Shown here in pieces: positions 1-11,347 of a DNA stretch of 64,000 nt (positions are counted from its first letter, which is position 1; every line of letters starts with the position of its first letter). The position numbers and the translations under genes are program-made. This DNA is from Chalara sp. BL73 (Eukaryota; Ascomycota; Leotiomycetes; Helotiales). Where the stretch lies: the NCBI GenBank assembly GCA_918026815.1, contig CAKJVC010000016.1, positions 110,141 through 174,140 of the forward strand, written 5' to 3'. A model generated the notes under the pieces. That model had not been told where the DNA came from. It worked only from the letters and a program-made list of their open reading frames with translations, and searched no databases.

Positions 1-659
1 TGATAGCTGAGCAACCAAATGATGAAGCACCTTGCATTGCGAATTTTTATCCTACTGGATAAAGCAACCCGAGCCCTTAAAACCCTCTCTTAACTCAAAA
101 TAAGCATCACACCGACACTTGTAGCGGAAGATGGAGGTACGAGTCGTTGTGAAAGTCAAGTGACCTTGCCGTGGTTCGTATATGGGTAGGTCACGAGAGG
201 CATTCTGACTCAAATACGGAAAATCCCTCTCGAAGCTATGGAAGGCAGATACGAAACCTTAGCCTTCGAGGAAGGCCTGAACGTCATCGTGTTTTCATGG
301 TTTGGAACGAAAAAATTAGTCTGCTGTCGGGGTTGGGATGATGGAAGGCTTTGGTGAGGCCCAATGTTACAGCATTACTGATATACCCTGAAAGGAAACG
401 ACATTGCCCTCAAGAGCATAGTGCAAACTAAAGCATTGTCGGGGCTTTCACTCGTAATATATCTGGCACAGCTATATTTTGAACCACGAGACTGGTCATA
501 CAGAAATGACGCACTGAACTACAGGGCGTAAGATTGGATGAGTTAGAACAACAGACTAAGCAACATACGTAGCACTTCTACTCAAAATTATCTAACAATT
601 AATACAGTGTATCTTAGTATCGAAAAGCCCATCTATCTTACCATCTGACAAAACGTATG
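1..659. other. Intergenic DNA at the left edge
   Basis: No open frame in this stretch resembles a protein family, and stops are frequent in all frames. It lies downstream of the thioesterase gene and probably holds its 3' untranslated region. I see no repeat or RNA gene in it. Confidence 0.5.
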
Positions 660-1824
660 TCAGAGCTTTGGCTTTGCGGGAATGCGCTCCTCTTTCAATC
701 TGACTACGCCCTGTATCTGTAGTTAGTGCGACACGTGTGAAATTATGCAAGGCTAGCCTACCTCTTGAAAGCAAGTAGCTATCAAAGTTCCATCCTTTGT
801 AAAAATATGCTGGGTGACAACACCCCTGCCATCACCACTCCAAGGACTCGACATCTCTGCGAACATCCACTCATCTGCTCTAAACTTTCTGGGTTCGTGG
901 AAGTAGATGCTATGATCCAAACTGACCATCATGCCAACCTCGGGCCTTTTCAAAGCGTTCTCCAAATCATCCCCGTATCCTTCTTGTGTTTTTAATAACT
1001 TCATATATTTTTCGCGTAGCGCAATCTCGTCATCCCCAGTCTCAATGGCTTTTGATTTGGCATTTGTTGGTGCCCCAAATCGCCACAGGTCGTGAATGCG
1101 TGACACCGTACCAATAAAGTAAGAGTCGGACATGTATGCGAGCGCAGAGAGGTGGGCTTCGTGCCCGCCCTCCGGACTGATCCTCCCTCGGGCTCTGATC
1201 CATTGTCTCGTCTTTTTGGCATGTGGCGACTTACTGTCCTTATTCAACATTTCAACCCGCTGGCTCACGAACGGACTGCCACCATTAAACCTCTTCTCCA
1301 ACGGGTCTTGTTCCCTGTCCTCTGCTGGCACTACTATGTTTGTCGGTAATGGCACAGCGTGGCTGACAGTACTTGATCCTCCAGAGTTCTCCCGTACGAA
1401 GGACATCGTGGTTGTAAATATGCACTTCCCACGCTGGCGTGCCTGCACTGTGCGTGTAGCATATGATTTTCCTTCTCGGACATGCTCGACATAATACATA
1501 ACAGGTATTTCGGAGTCGCCTGCGAGAACGAAGTAGCAATGCATGCTATGAACTGTGAAGTTTGAGGGTACGGTACGTTGTGCTGCGGAAAGACATTGAG
1601 CTATGACAGCACCGCCATAAATACCACGAGCTCCAGGCGGGTGCCAGAGCGGGCGTGTATTCGTGAAGATATCCTAATTCTATATTAGATGATTGCTTCA
1701 GAACGAGCAACACGTCGCATACCGGAGCGATTGCACTTAATTCTGTGAGCTCTAGGACATTTTCTATCGCCGATTTTGAGGGATCAATGGGAGGCGGCCG
1801 AACAAGTGTGGGATGGTCAGCCAT
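660..1824 (-). CDS. Acyl-CoA thioesterase II (TesB/ACOT8 type), probably peroxisomal
   Basis: Hydrolyses acyl-CoA to free fatty acid and CoA, by family in peroxisomes. Three exons are predicted: 1824-1723, 1673-762 and 710-660, giving 354 residues. The introns are 49 bp (1674-1722) and 51 bp (711-761), both GT-AG and phase 0. Residues 35-78 carry the first hotdog core, with the motifs RPLWHPPGARGIYGGAVIAQ and HSMHCYFVLAGD. The second hotdog holds the family's expected Asp-Ser/Thr-Gln catalytic set: D217 in AYMSD, S309 in the MSSPW segment, and Q337 in the FQE motif. The small last exon supplies the expected ending VVRLKEERIPAKPKL, whose final PKL resembles a PTS1 peroxisomal signal. Without that exon the frame stops early. 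An in-frame ATG at 1905 could extend the N-terminus by 27 residues, but the shorter start matches the family better. Residues 125-190 look like a lineage-specific insertion. Confidence 0.87.
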
Positions 1825-3315
1825 CTTGAACCAGGCTGGTGATTTGATCTGAGCTGCTGCCTTAGAGTTTGGGAGAAAGGAAGAGGAGGGAATGCTTTTG
1901 AACACTGTAGTCCTATTATCTGGCTAGAGAATAGTTTCCGCCAGGGACAAAGATGTATCTTATGCCATTGAAAAATGACTCTTTGCAATTGATCAGTAAG
2001 GCAACCTAGCTTTACATTACCGAGGCACGGCGTTTTACACCAAACGAGGCCCGATGCTCCACAACCACGTGAAATCCTTGAGCATTGCTTGGCACAAATC
2101 CTAGACATGTTCAGATCCCACTTTATCCTTCAACATCAAGGTATTTGGGTAGGCAGTTGAGCTTCTGTTAGACAGCAGTCTATATAGTAGCTGAATGTTA
2201 CTTTTGCACGTAGCGTAGACGCGACAACGATCAGCAATGAGTGAAATACTCTATCAGTGTTATGTACAGGCTTATGCCATATAATAATTCGGCTGCCGAA
2301 GAACTAGTCCTTATTATGAAGGACCTACTGCCTCGGGCTAACATAGTGTTGAACAATGGTAATGAGGCTTGAGTTATAATTTCAAAGACATTATGCTCGA
2401 CTTCACATTCTCGTTTCCTTACTCAGTCAGAAAAGTAGACCCCCATCAATACAACTAGATCACTATCATTCAGGTAGTTGGCTTGATCGGAAGCCAAGAC
2501 CATGGCGTTAGCAATTTCAAACGACTCGCCGATACGACCAATAGGCATAGTCTTATTGCTCTTCTTGATTTTCCTGTGCCGCTATATTTTCAAAGTATAA
2601 ATGTGTGGCCGTTCAGATTCATTTTGAGTACACCGACCAGAATTAAACACATAACAGCAGCGAATCAGGTACCTCAGCGTAATCATCCATCTAGACGATT
2701 TTCAAAGAACGTTTCTTGACTGAAGTGCTGAAAGTCTTTATTCTATCAATACAGCACTGTGAGATGGTAAGCATCACTTCTTCCAGTATCAAGTTCTCTG
2801 GTTGAATATCTTCTCTTCTATATTCCTGGTGTGAGGCAGAGCTTTCTTGGGACCGGCTTCTCGTTGATGATAAGTCTAAATGTCGGTACCAGCCTCCGAA
2901 TCTAGGTTACCAAGCTGTAGCTATTGCACAGGTTTCGGGCTAACCCTGGCGCTTCACGGAGATGATCGAACAATGTTGTATCTCTCAGCAGCTTCTATTA
3001 CAAGGAGAGATAGTTCTATTAAAGTTTCAGAAACGAGATTTTTCTATTCTGGAAGTTGCAAGAGACACCGTTGTTAGATGAACTGCGCGATATACTTCGC
3101 AAGAGCATCGTTTATCTGATCGGCACGAAGATGTCTGAAAGTGCTAGGGGCAATTAGATCATATAACTTGATCTAATTGGCTTGCTAGGCGAAAAATAGG
3201 CTGCACGAGTGAAGTTCGTTACGGTAGCAATGAACTTGCAAGCAAGGTTCTTCTTTTAATGTGAGTACACAGATTTTGGTTGCTAGCGTATCTATATCTA
3301 TTCGTTTACGGCTGC
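1825..3315. other. Intergenic region between thioesterase and gasdermin-like gene
   Basis: About 1.5 kb with only short frames, none of recognisable family. It should hold the thioesterase promoter at its left end and the 3' flank of the gasdermin-like gene at its right end. I could not identify a transposon in it. Confidence 0.45.
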
Positions 3316-4191
3316 TCAATTAGCGACTACAAGAAACTCTTGCAAACCTTCAGAACTCTCTAGTCCTTGACTCAAATTCCCGAGTTTCCAAGAAATTTCA
3401 TCGTCGTCGTCGTCATCGTCATCGTCATCTTCATCATCTTCTTCTTGCTGTTGATGATTGCCAAAGAACCTACCCCCCCTAACCTTCTCTACCGTCGGTC
3501 CCAAGCCTAATGCCTCTCCACCCCACCTACTCTTACAAACCTTCATATACTCTACACCCCAGATCTCTACTCCGACACTCCGAGACTCACTCCCGGTTCC
3601 GTTTCCTACCATCCTGCCAGCCCCAACTCCAACCCCAAGATCAATGGGCAACGCTCCCGCGATAAGGCCCAGAGGCACACTTGCGTCGGCTCCGAGCTCT
3701 ACAGTCCTCTCACTGTCCCGTCTAATGGCTGCATCCGTCGCAATCACAAGCCCAACAATAAAATATGCCTGTGGCTTCCTCAAGCTACGCGCCACCCTGT
3801 TCGTCATCAATTGCACCAGTTCATCCTTTACTCCTGGTTGCTCTAGAGTTCTCGCAAAAACAGCGGATGGGTTCACAAGCCTTAGTTTTTGGAGCTTGGG
3901 CGAGATGATAGTGTAAGATTCATTTGAACCACGAGATGAAGAGATAGAGAACACCGGCTGCAGGTCGACGTTAAATGAGATTGAGGAGGAGATGCTGAAG
4001 GAAAATATCCCCGGTGCTTCAGTCGTGGTGAGCGTTGAGTCTGGTGTTATGACATCGGCGAGCAAAGATGAGTCGCCAGGGACGGTTGCAGAGCTTAATG
4101 GGGAGAGGGGTGTACTAGTTATCAGGCCCAGGAGATTTTTTGAGGCTGGGATACGGTGTGGCAGTAGTAAGAAAGTTTTTACCTCTGACAT
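3316..4191 (-). CDS. Gasdermin-like pore-forming protein with polyacidic C-terminal linker
   Basis: A single-exon frame of 291 residues. Residues 60-245 show the strand pattern of a gasdermin N-terminal domain. A beta-rich stretch (60-100) is followed by SPKLQKLRLVNPSAVFARTL (98-116) and then LRKPQAYFIVGLVIATDA (137-154). The last segment resembles the strand that reads 'xLYVVTEVxxT' in animal gasdermins and has similar forms in fungal members. A second strand pair ends near EIWGVEYMKV (209-218). Residues 250-265 form an almost pure Asp/Glu run, followed by a 26-residue tail. Fungal gasdermins such as HET-Q1 and RCD-1 are about this size and are held inactive by a short C-terminal segment that a protease removes; here the tail after the acidic run is the natural candidate. 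The gene is divergent from a CHAT-protease NLR, 519 bp away. The family call rests on pattern resemblance and context, without a search. The alternative is an orphan secreted or beta-sandwich protein. Confidence 0.55.
   Translation of the reverse strand: MSEVKTFLLLPHRIPASKNLLGLITSTPLSPLSSATVPGDSSLLADVITPDSTLTTTEAPGIFSFSISSSISFNVDLQPVFSISSSRGSNESYTIISPKLQKLRLVNPSAVFARTLEQPGVKDELVQLMTNRVARSLRKPQAYFIVGLVIATDAAIRRDSERTVELGADASVPLGLIAGALPIDLGVGVGAGRMVGNGTGSESRSVGVEIWGVEYMKVCKSRWGGEALGLGPTVEKVRGGRFFGNHQQQEEDDEDDDDDDDDDDEISWKLGNLSQGLESSEGLQEFLVVAN
3403..3450. repeat. Imperfect trinucleotide repeat encoding the acidic tract
   Basis: A tgc-free run of tcg/tca/tct-type triplets on the + strand, read on the - strand as GAT/GAC/GAA/GAG codons. 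It encodes the 16-residue Asp/Glu tract of the gasdermin-like protein, so its length could vary by slippage. Confidence 0.7.
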
Positions 4192-4710
4192 TGTGAAGCT
4201 TTGTGTTGGTGTTGTTGAGCGGAAACTTTGGAATATTGCTGTTTTACTGTCACGTTTACAGCTTGGCGCTCGTGCATTGTTTCATTGATTGTCCCGAAAT
4301 CAGCCACATCTTTGTGAACTATTGCTTTTTTTCAGCTCTACATCCATGCGATCGCGTCCTGCTTTTGGTGGCGTCCAATGAAAATCAGCTTCACCTAGCA
4401 CCCGATCTTCTTTTGGGCAAATCTAGGCGTTGTCATGTACTATTCGTAACACACAACTACCTGTGGTTCCAGCTCCGTGCAACCAAATTTTGTTAAATTT
4501 TTTTTTTTTGGATATTGGGCTGGAATAAATACACGGTATAAAGCGACTTGGGTAGGTTCCAGGTTAAACCTAATCTTTGAAGTTCACCTTCTGGGACAGC
4601 TCGAAATCCACTCTCTTTCTCTCAATTGAATTAGTGTTCTGAGTATTTCCTTTTTTTCTTTTTTTTTTCTCTTTTTTTTCGTAATTCTTGTTTGAGTTGA
4701 GTATTGGCAA
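4192..4710. promoter_or_regulatory. Shared divergent promoter of the gasdermin-like gene and the CHAT-NLR
   Basis: The 519 bp between the two start codons must hold both promoters. On the + strand a TATAAA lies at 4537-4542, about 170 bp before the NLR start. A long pyrimidine tract (about 4636-4688, mostly T with some C) lies just before the NLR ATG, which is common in fungal promoters. The head-to-head arrangement would allow joint expression. Confidence 0.5.
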
Positions 4711-7700
4711 ATGTCTATCCTCTGTCTCCACATCCGGGAGCTGGAGCCTGCGCCAGGCGAGACCGAAGGATTTGAAATCGAATTATCTAGCGGAGATATA
4801 ACAGATATTATTTCGTTCATAAATCCTTTTGACGATGTAACTGAAAAAGAACTCACCTGGTTCCTTGAAGGATATCCGAAGTCTCCGTTTTCCGTTTCCC
4901 GAGCAGAAAAAATCGCCAGAAGACTAGACAGCTATGCAAGCCAAATCGCGCAGCAGCTGGTAGACAGTAAAGTTGGTCAACAACTATGCAAAGCAGATAG
5001 CGCGACGAACGTTTTAGAGTTATGTATAGAGCCTTTCGTGGATGGTAGCGTGAAGGCGTTGAGCAGTTTTCACCAGGTCCACTGGGAGGCACTTGAAAAC
5101 CGCGATATTTGGGGGATCCCCGGGCTTCCCTTTAGTGCAATTCAGGTCGTGCGACAAGTTCGTAGCAGCGCATGTCGGGTAATATGTCCAGCTCCCATAG
5201 CAGCATTGCATAACGGCAAGATTCGTCTCCTGTTCGTTTGTGCAAGACAATCGCTGGATGAGTCGGTCGATATCTCTTCCCGACTGATCATGCAACCTGT
5301 ATTCGAAGCCATCGAGAAATGTAAAGCCAACGGAAAGGTCGAAAGTGCTGAAGTATTGCGTCCAGCTACGTGGGAGTCGTTACAGCTTAAATTAAGAAGC
5401 AAACCTAGAGGGTGGTTCTCCGAAGTACATTTTGATTGCCATGGAGAGGTGATAGATGGAACAGCTTCTCTTCTTCTAGATTCTTCCTCGAAAAAAGGAA
5501 ATGAGAAAGTAGCAGCCTCTTTGATAGCCGGTGCTTTGATTGACTCGGGTGTCTCGTTGGCCAACTTGAATGCCTGCTCAACCGCTATGGCAGCAGCAAG
5601 GAATCTCGATTCGAATTTAGCCATCACGTTCGCGAAGGCAGGGGTTCCAATCACGATTGCAATGTCATATGATGTCCTTGATTCTGCTTCTTGTAATTTT
5701 GAGAAAGAATTCTATCGTTCTTGGTTGTCGGTTTCTGGTGACCAGCCCGTCAAGAAGTCTGTTCTGCATCGATTGAAGGGGCGATTTCGGTCCGTCGAGC
5801 AGATTCCATACGAGTCTTTGTCTGATTCAGTATGTAGAGCTGCCAGAGAAGGTCGTGCAGCACTTAGAAACGAAGGAGATAGGCTTGGTATGGGCGGGTG
5901 GCAAGTTCGTGTACGAGACGACATTGTCCCGGTCGTCTACATGTCGAAGTTCGAAGAGTATGACATTTCGGAAATTTTGCCGAGTGCCAAGGTTGAACCA
6001 AGAAGCGCAGAGCCACTGGAAGACAATCGGTGGGCGAATGATCTTTTGGAGGCGATGAAAGAGGCTTTCAAAAGTCCTTCACCTGACTCCTCGTCCACGT
6101 CTACGGCGAAGATCCTAAGACCAGATTCGAAGCAGCCTTCCAAGGACCAATTATTCTATTCATCACTTTTGCCGAAAGGCTTCCGTTTCGGATCAATCGA
6201 TCCCCCAATTGAGGGTAGAGATTCTGCTATCAGTCAACTTGAACAACTGATGGAGCAACCAAACAAAAATTTCTGCTTTATACAAGAAAGAGCTGGGAGT
6301 GGCAAAAGTTTGTTTGTGCGGCATATCTGTGACTGGTGGAGATCGACGGGTTTTATCCAAGATATATTCTACATTGACTGTAGGAAAGTTGCCATGCCAG
6401 AAGGCGCCCATGAAGGCTTGCCTTGCACTGCAGCGAAGCCGGACTTCATCGGTCAAGCTCTACTCTTCGTTTTCAAAGCTTTATGGCCAAACAAATTATC
6501 CCAGCCTTGGTACCGTAGTAAAAAGTCATTGACTGCGGAGCAGAAAGTCGAGTTGAAAGACGAATTGCGTGCGGGTCGCTACCTCATTGTGTTTGATAAC
6601 GCAGACTTCCCTTTGTGCATGAAGGAAAATAAGATTACTCCTACCGTGGTTATGACTGCAGGATCTACACTCATGTGTAGAGATTCATTGATTGCATCCT
6701 CTATGGCTATGTATGCACTTGGCGATTTCATTGGCCAGATCTCCAAAGGGAAGAGCAAGATTATGGTAACAAGCCGCTATCGAACTTGGTTTACAGATAC
6801 ATTCCCAGACCAAGAGCCACTCTGGTTTCATCTTCCACGCCTCTCATTATCAACGGCCTTGAAAATTGGGGAACGAAAATTGCATTTAATGAAAGCTGAC
6901 AAAAGGAGGTACGAATATTCTGGGGCAAAAGCAGATCTCTCTGCTCTCATAGACCTTCTTCAATTCAATCCACTGGCCATAGAGGTTTGCTACGGAGCAA
7001 TGGTAAAAGAAGCCCTATCTCCGCCAGATGCTTATCGGAAAACGTGCATTTCAGGATTCGTAATGGATGAGGAAGATTCTTCACTAGCTTTTAGTGGCGG
7101 TGGCAGATTCATTTCGGAACTGCAGAAGTTAGCGAGTTTGGACTGGAATGGAGGTGCTGACGAGAGCAGACGCCCTTTCTCAATGTTTTGGGTGTCGGGC
7201 TGTCTTGGGTATTTACCTGCAACAAATGAATGTAGCTTCTGGTATCAGTTGATCCTTTTACTCTACCAAAAGTGGAACGGCACTTTGACACCATTTGAAC
7301 TGGCTCTCCAGATGGACGAGAGCGAGATATGCAGGATGATGAGCGCACAATTGACCACACAAAATCAATATGATGAACTGGTAGAAGCTCTCAATCTTAG
7401 AAAGCATGTCAGCGACCTTTGTAAAACTATGGAAGAGGCTGGAGTTATCCAAGTCGAGAGGCCAGATCAGGAGCCAAGCTTTGCTAATGTTACGGAAGCT
7501 CTAGAGAGTTCCGACTCAAATCAGTGTTATCAGATACACCCATTGTTTACACTCATTTCGCGCATTTCAAATTGGGGCTATGATGACGAGGAGCATTATA
7601 ACAATATGTGCTCCTTGAGGCGGTGCGTGTCTGCAGTATATAACTTATCAAGATGCACAGCTTTGTTCCTGAAAAAATTTATCGGCGGGCTTAGAGCATC

Positions 7701-9932
7701 AGAGATGTGGGAATCCGGTTTGCTACAAGTACCAACATCTGAAAAGCGATCCGAGGTTATGGGGGTTCTACAAAGAACATTTAAAGATATTCCGTCGCTA
7801 GTTGATGCACTCTCCTGGATGTCAACAGATCAGCCCATGGTGGAAGCGAATGCTAAATTCTGGCAGTTAATGCCACAACTTTTCGGCGGAGCCATCCATC
7901 TAGTTGCTGCTGTCTTTGAAATAAGGAAAGAGGCATTGTATCCGGCTAGTGATGCTCTGAATGGTTTATATCAAAAGTGCCTGCCGTTCACACATGAAAC
8001 TCCGACGCTTCTTGACGCTCCTAGCTTCGTATACATAGTAGTGTTTCAGGCCGCCGCCTTGGCCCGTATGTCATCTCATCGAAAGGGCTTGCCCGATCCT
8101 CTCATTTATCTCAGTGAGGCAAGAGATTTGATCGAGAGGCACCGTGATCGGCTCCGAGAAGGAGTCAAGCTCGAAACAGCTATCGAGAGTATTTTGAGGA
8201 ATATGTATGCTTTTGAAGCGAACTTGCATTTCCTGAGAGGTGATCGAGAGAAGTCGCATGCCATGCAACTGGCTGCTCTCTCTGCACCGCCATCAACACA
8301 CCTCCCCAAGGACGTCCGCCGGTCATTTCTCATCCCAACCCTGTTTCAGTGGCTTACCCAATGCAAAGTGCGCAATAACAGCTTCCCGACGGTTCATCAA
8401 CTCACCCAGATGAAAAAGTCGATCCTTGATATCCTTATAGAATATGATATGTGGGACGGAAGCGAGGCCATGACGTTTAATGAAGACGTGCAGTTCCTGC
8501 TCCGTAACTCGGTCTACGAGCTCACAAAGTCCGCAACATACCTTCCTGTTCCACCTCGCAACAAACAATTCGACTCCAGGTTTCTGCAAGTATATGGCGG
8601 AGCGGGCGGCGAAACATTGGTCACGGGCATGGGTACGGTTGAGCTAACAAAAGACATTAGCGAAGAGACGGAAGCCTCGCTGTTAAAGACATTCCTTATG
8701 CAATCTGACGTCGCAGGGAGCAGCGGTCTAGCCTCAGTGCATATGCGAACCGCGCAGATGCTCATAGGCAGTCGCAAATGGATTGAGGCTTTGCGTCACC
8801 TGAAGGCCTACGCATCGTTGCCCATGCCACAAGAAGACCTACAGAGTCCACCTTTGAGATCTCAGAATTCTCTTCTCGCCTGTCTATGTTTCTCGAAACT
8901 AGAATGCTGGAAAGAGGCACGGCAGCATGCATTCAAGGCAGTTGAAGAAGCCGTAGATGCCCGCGACGACGGTCAATCGCTTACACAAGCTCTTGGAGCC
9001 CTTGCCGGTGTCGAGGCCGGAAGGGTTGGGGCTTACACACTCACTGCAAAATTATTAATTGTGTTAGCAGCCGCAGCCGTATATGCACCCAATCGACCAG
9101 GCCATGATAGTGGAGGACCTTCGGAGTTTCAAAAGAAATACAGGAATGGTTGGCTTTTTAAATTGATGACGACACTAGGAAACCTCATCCCCAAAAATGG
9201 TGGCTCACATCATCCCGTGTTCTTGCCGCTTATGACTGCACAGCGTGCTGAAGAGCGAGAAGAGAAGAGCGAAGTGTCTGTTCCTGGATTCGAGATTTTT
9301 GAAGCTAGTATGGATGCAACGGTACTTATGCTAAGTCTGAGCGTCAATCGGAAAAAGGATGAAGCCAGAGGAGAAAGGATGTTCTGGGTGGACAAGAATT
9401 TGGAAAACGAGCTTTATGCCGAGGTGGAACAAGTCGCCTTTGGCTGCGAGGAACTAGTTTTGAGTCATTTTACTGAGTTCGATTGGGTAGGCATGGTAGG
9501 CATATCTGCAACCGATTTAGGCTCGATCATTAGTTTATTGCGCAATAGTATCAAGAGTGTCGTCTCAATATCCAAGGGCCATGTGTTCTGCTCAAAGACG
9601 AGGATAAACTGCAATTGGACGCTCTTAAAAATATGCTCAACCTCTCTGATGAACCGCTCTCATTTGATGTTCCAGAGAACATTATAAAGAAGGCCAAGGA
9701 AAGGAGCGCGAGGCGAGGGGCCGACTCAGACTCAGATAGCGACTCAGGAAGCGATAGCCCGGACACAGACTTTGATAAGCCAGTGAACGGTTACTTAAAG
9801 TGGAAGATATTTTGCGATGAATTCACTGATCATTTAGTTGCAAAAGAGTTGCGGAAGGCTCCTATATCAAAGGAAGTTTGGGGGGAAGTTGAGAAGATGT
9901 TTGAAAATATGGAAAGAGACCGGCATAATTGA
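4711..9932 (+). CDS. CHAT protease-STAND NTPase-helical repeat receptor (fungal NLR)
   Basis: Two exons, 4711-9486 and 9549-9932, give 1719 residues; the 62 bp phase-0 GT-AG intron (9487-9548) links the long frame to an acidic C-terminal exon. Residues about 100-410 form a CHAT domain, a caspase-clan cysteine protease: the dyad is visible as H244 in HFDCHG and C289 in LNACSTA. Residues about 490-800 form a P-loop NTPase: Walker A ERAGSGKS (526-533), Walker B YLIVFDNAD (624-632, Asp629), and a sensor-like KIMVTSR (683-689). The rest is alpha-helical and TPR-like, without clear WD40 or ankyrin repeats. The C-terminus has a Ser-Asp repeat (DSDSDSDSGSDS). Domain order is effector-NTPase-repeats, as in fungal NLRs, so the repeats probably sense a trigger and the NTPase oligomerises to activate the protease. 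The divergent gasdermin-like gene is the obvious candidate substrate. The exon join is an inference; without it the protein ends at 1658 residues. Confidence 0.85.
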
Positions 9933-10349
9933 ATGTAAGAATCTTTCGAATTCGATGGGCGATTCTTGAAGCATTTCGAAGTATTTCCACATTTCTATTG
10001 ATAGCTCATTCATAAATCAACGGCCTGAAAGAGAATTGCAACTGCTGGTTCTGTAGAATAATGACGATCTGAGAGTGTGATGTTGTACTTGAGACCTACC
10101 AATTTCAAAATTATGATGTTCTCGTGTAGTTTGAAGTTAAAACCCCTAAAGGTTTAGCGATACAACCCCTGAATTTAGCGATGCATTGCCACTGGCACGC
10201 TAACGCAAGTGGGCCGGTACCTAAGAAAACGTTTCGCTTCCATCAACCACCACGACAATATTAGTATCAAAACCAGTTGATCCATTCTATGTTCAAACTC
10301 ATCACAATTTAGGTACATACTCGACAACTCTTATATTATAGCCATCGTC
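9933..10349. other. Intergenic region with an imperfect direct repeat
   Basis: Holds the 3' flank of the NLR gene and the promoter of the MYND gene. At 10141-10182 an imperfect direct repeat is visible: two copies of an 'aacccct...tttagcgat' unit with different spacers. No open frame of interest. Confidence 0.45.
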
Positions 10350-11177
10350 ATGCCTCCCCACTTCCCCAACTTCCAAAATTCCACGACCTTTCCCTCCTTC
10401 GCCGACCTCCCACACAGCACAGAAGCACCCAAAGACCCCAAGTACGCTCGTTTTTAATCTAGTCGATCGTAGAGACATAACCATTTTTCGAGCGTCGCTA
10501 ACAAGCAAACAGGCATTATCTCGTTGCCACAATTCATGAAAACATGACCTTCTCCGACACAGCCACATTTATCTGCAAAGACCGCACTGACACGTCCTTC
10601 GCACTGAAAATCCATATCCCGGGCCCCTCTTCATTCAATGTAAAGAAGCTGAAGAAGGGGGTGACCGTCGTGGTCAAGGGTGCAGAGCGAGATGGGGTCA
10701 AGGACGGGAAGCAAGGGTTCGTCGGTGCTTTAGCTGATGAAATTAACGTATGTCTTCCTTTCTCACTGCAGTATTATGCATGCTTGGACTCCGAGACGAT
10801 CAAGAGATGAACGGCGGCTGATGAAAGTATAGATTATCCCCACCAGCCTAGGAAATCTAATTTTCATGAGTGGAAACCCGCTTATTGTCGCGACGACGAA
10901 GGATGGGGATGAGGAGAAGGGCTTTTGTGATGGTTGTGGGGAGGAGAAGAGCGCCAAAGATTTGGCGAGGTGTAAAGGGTGCGAGAGTGCGAGGTATTGT
11001 GGAAAGGTGTGTTTTGTATATTTGAAAGCGTTATATTGGACGCTGGAACTGGAAGCTAATGATGTGTAGGAATGTCAGAAGAAGGGGTGGGTTGAAGGTG
11101 GTCATAAGGCAGATTGCAAGGTGATGAAGGCCGTTAGCGATCTAGATTTAGGTGACAGAGGTTGGGGGACGGAATAA
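10350..11177 (+). CDS. MYND-type zinc-finger protein
   Basis: Four exons are predicted: 10350-10441, 10513-10747, 10833-11006 and 11070-11177, giving 202 residues. The introns are 71, 85 and 63 bp, all GT-AG. The first two exons encode a compact N-terminal domain (HYLVATIHENMTFSDTATF and KGVTVVVKGAERDGVKDG) of unknown function, which could be an OB- or CS-like beta fold. Exons 3 and 4 together build a complete MYND finger: FCDGCGEE, then LARCKGCESARYCGK, then ECQKKGWVEGGHKADC. This supplies seven Cys and one His in family spacing, for two zinc ions. The finger is split exactly at the third intron, so an unspliced reading loses the last Cys/His ligands. MYND fingers bind proline-rich partners; the partner here is unknown. 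Confidence 0.85.
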
Positions 11178-11347
11178 ATCACAATGCATTATTTTAGACT
11201 CAAAATACTTCTAACAACCAGTATGGAGTGGTAAGCACACTGAGATACGACGCTTAGATATATTGAAAGTAGTCACGTGATAACAAGAACAGATTGAGAA
11301 TATCCATTATACATAACCAAGAAGAAGAGTACTTGACTTCCTCCACA

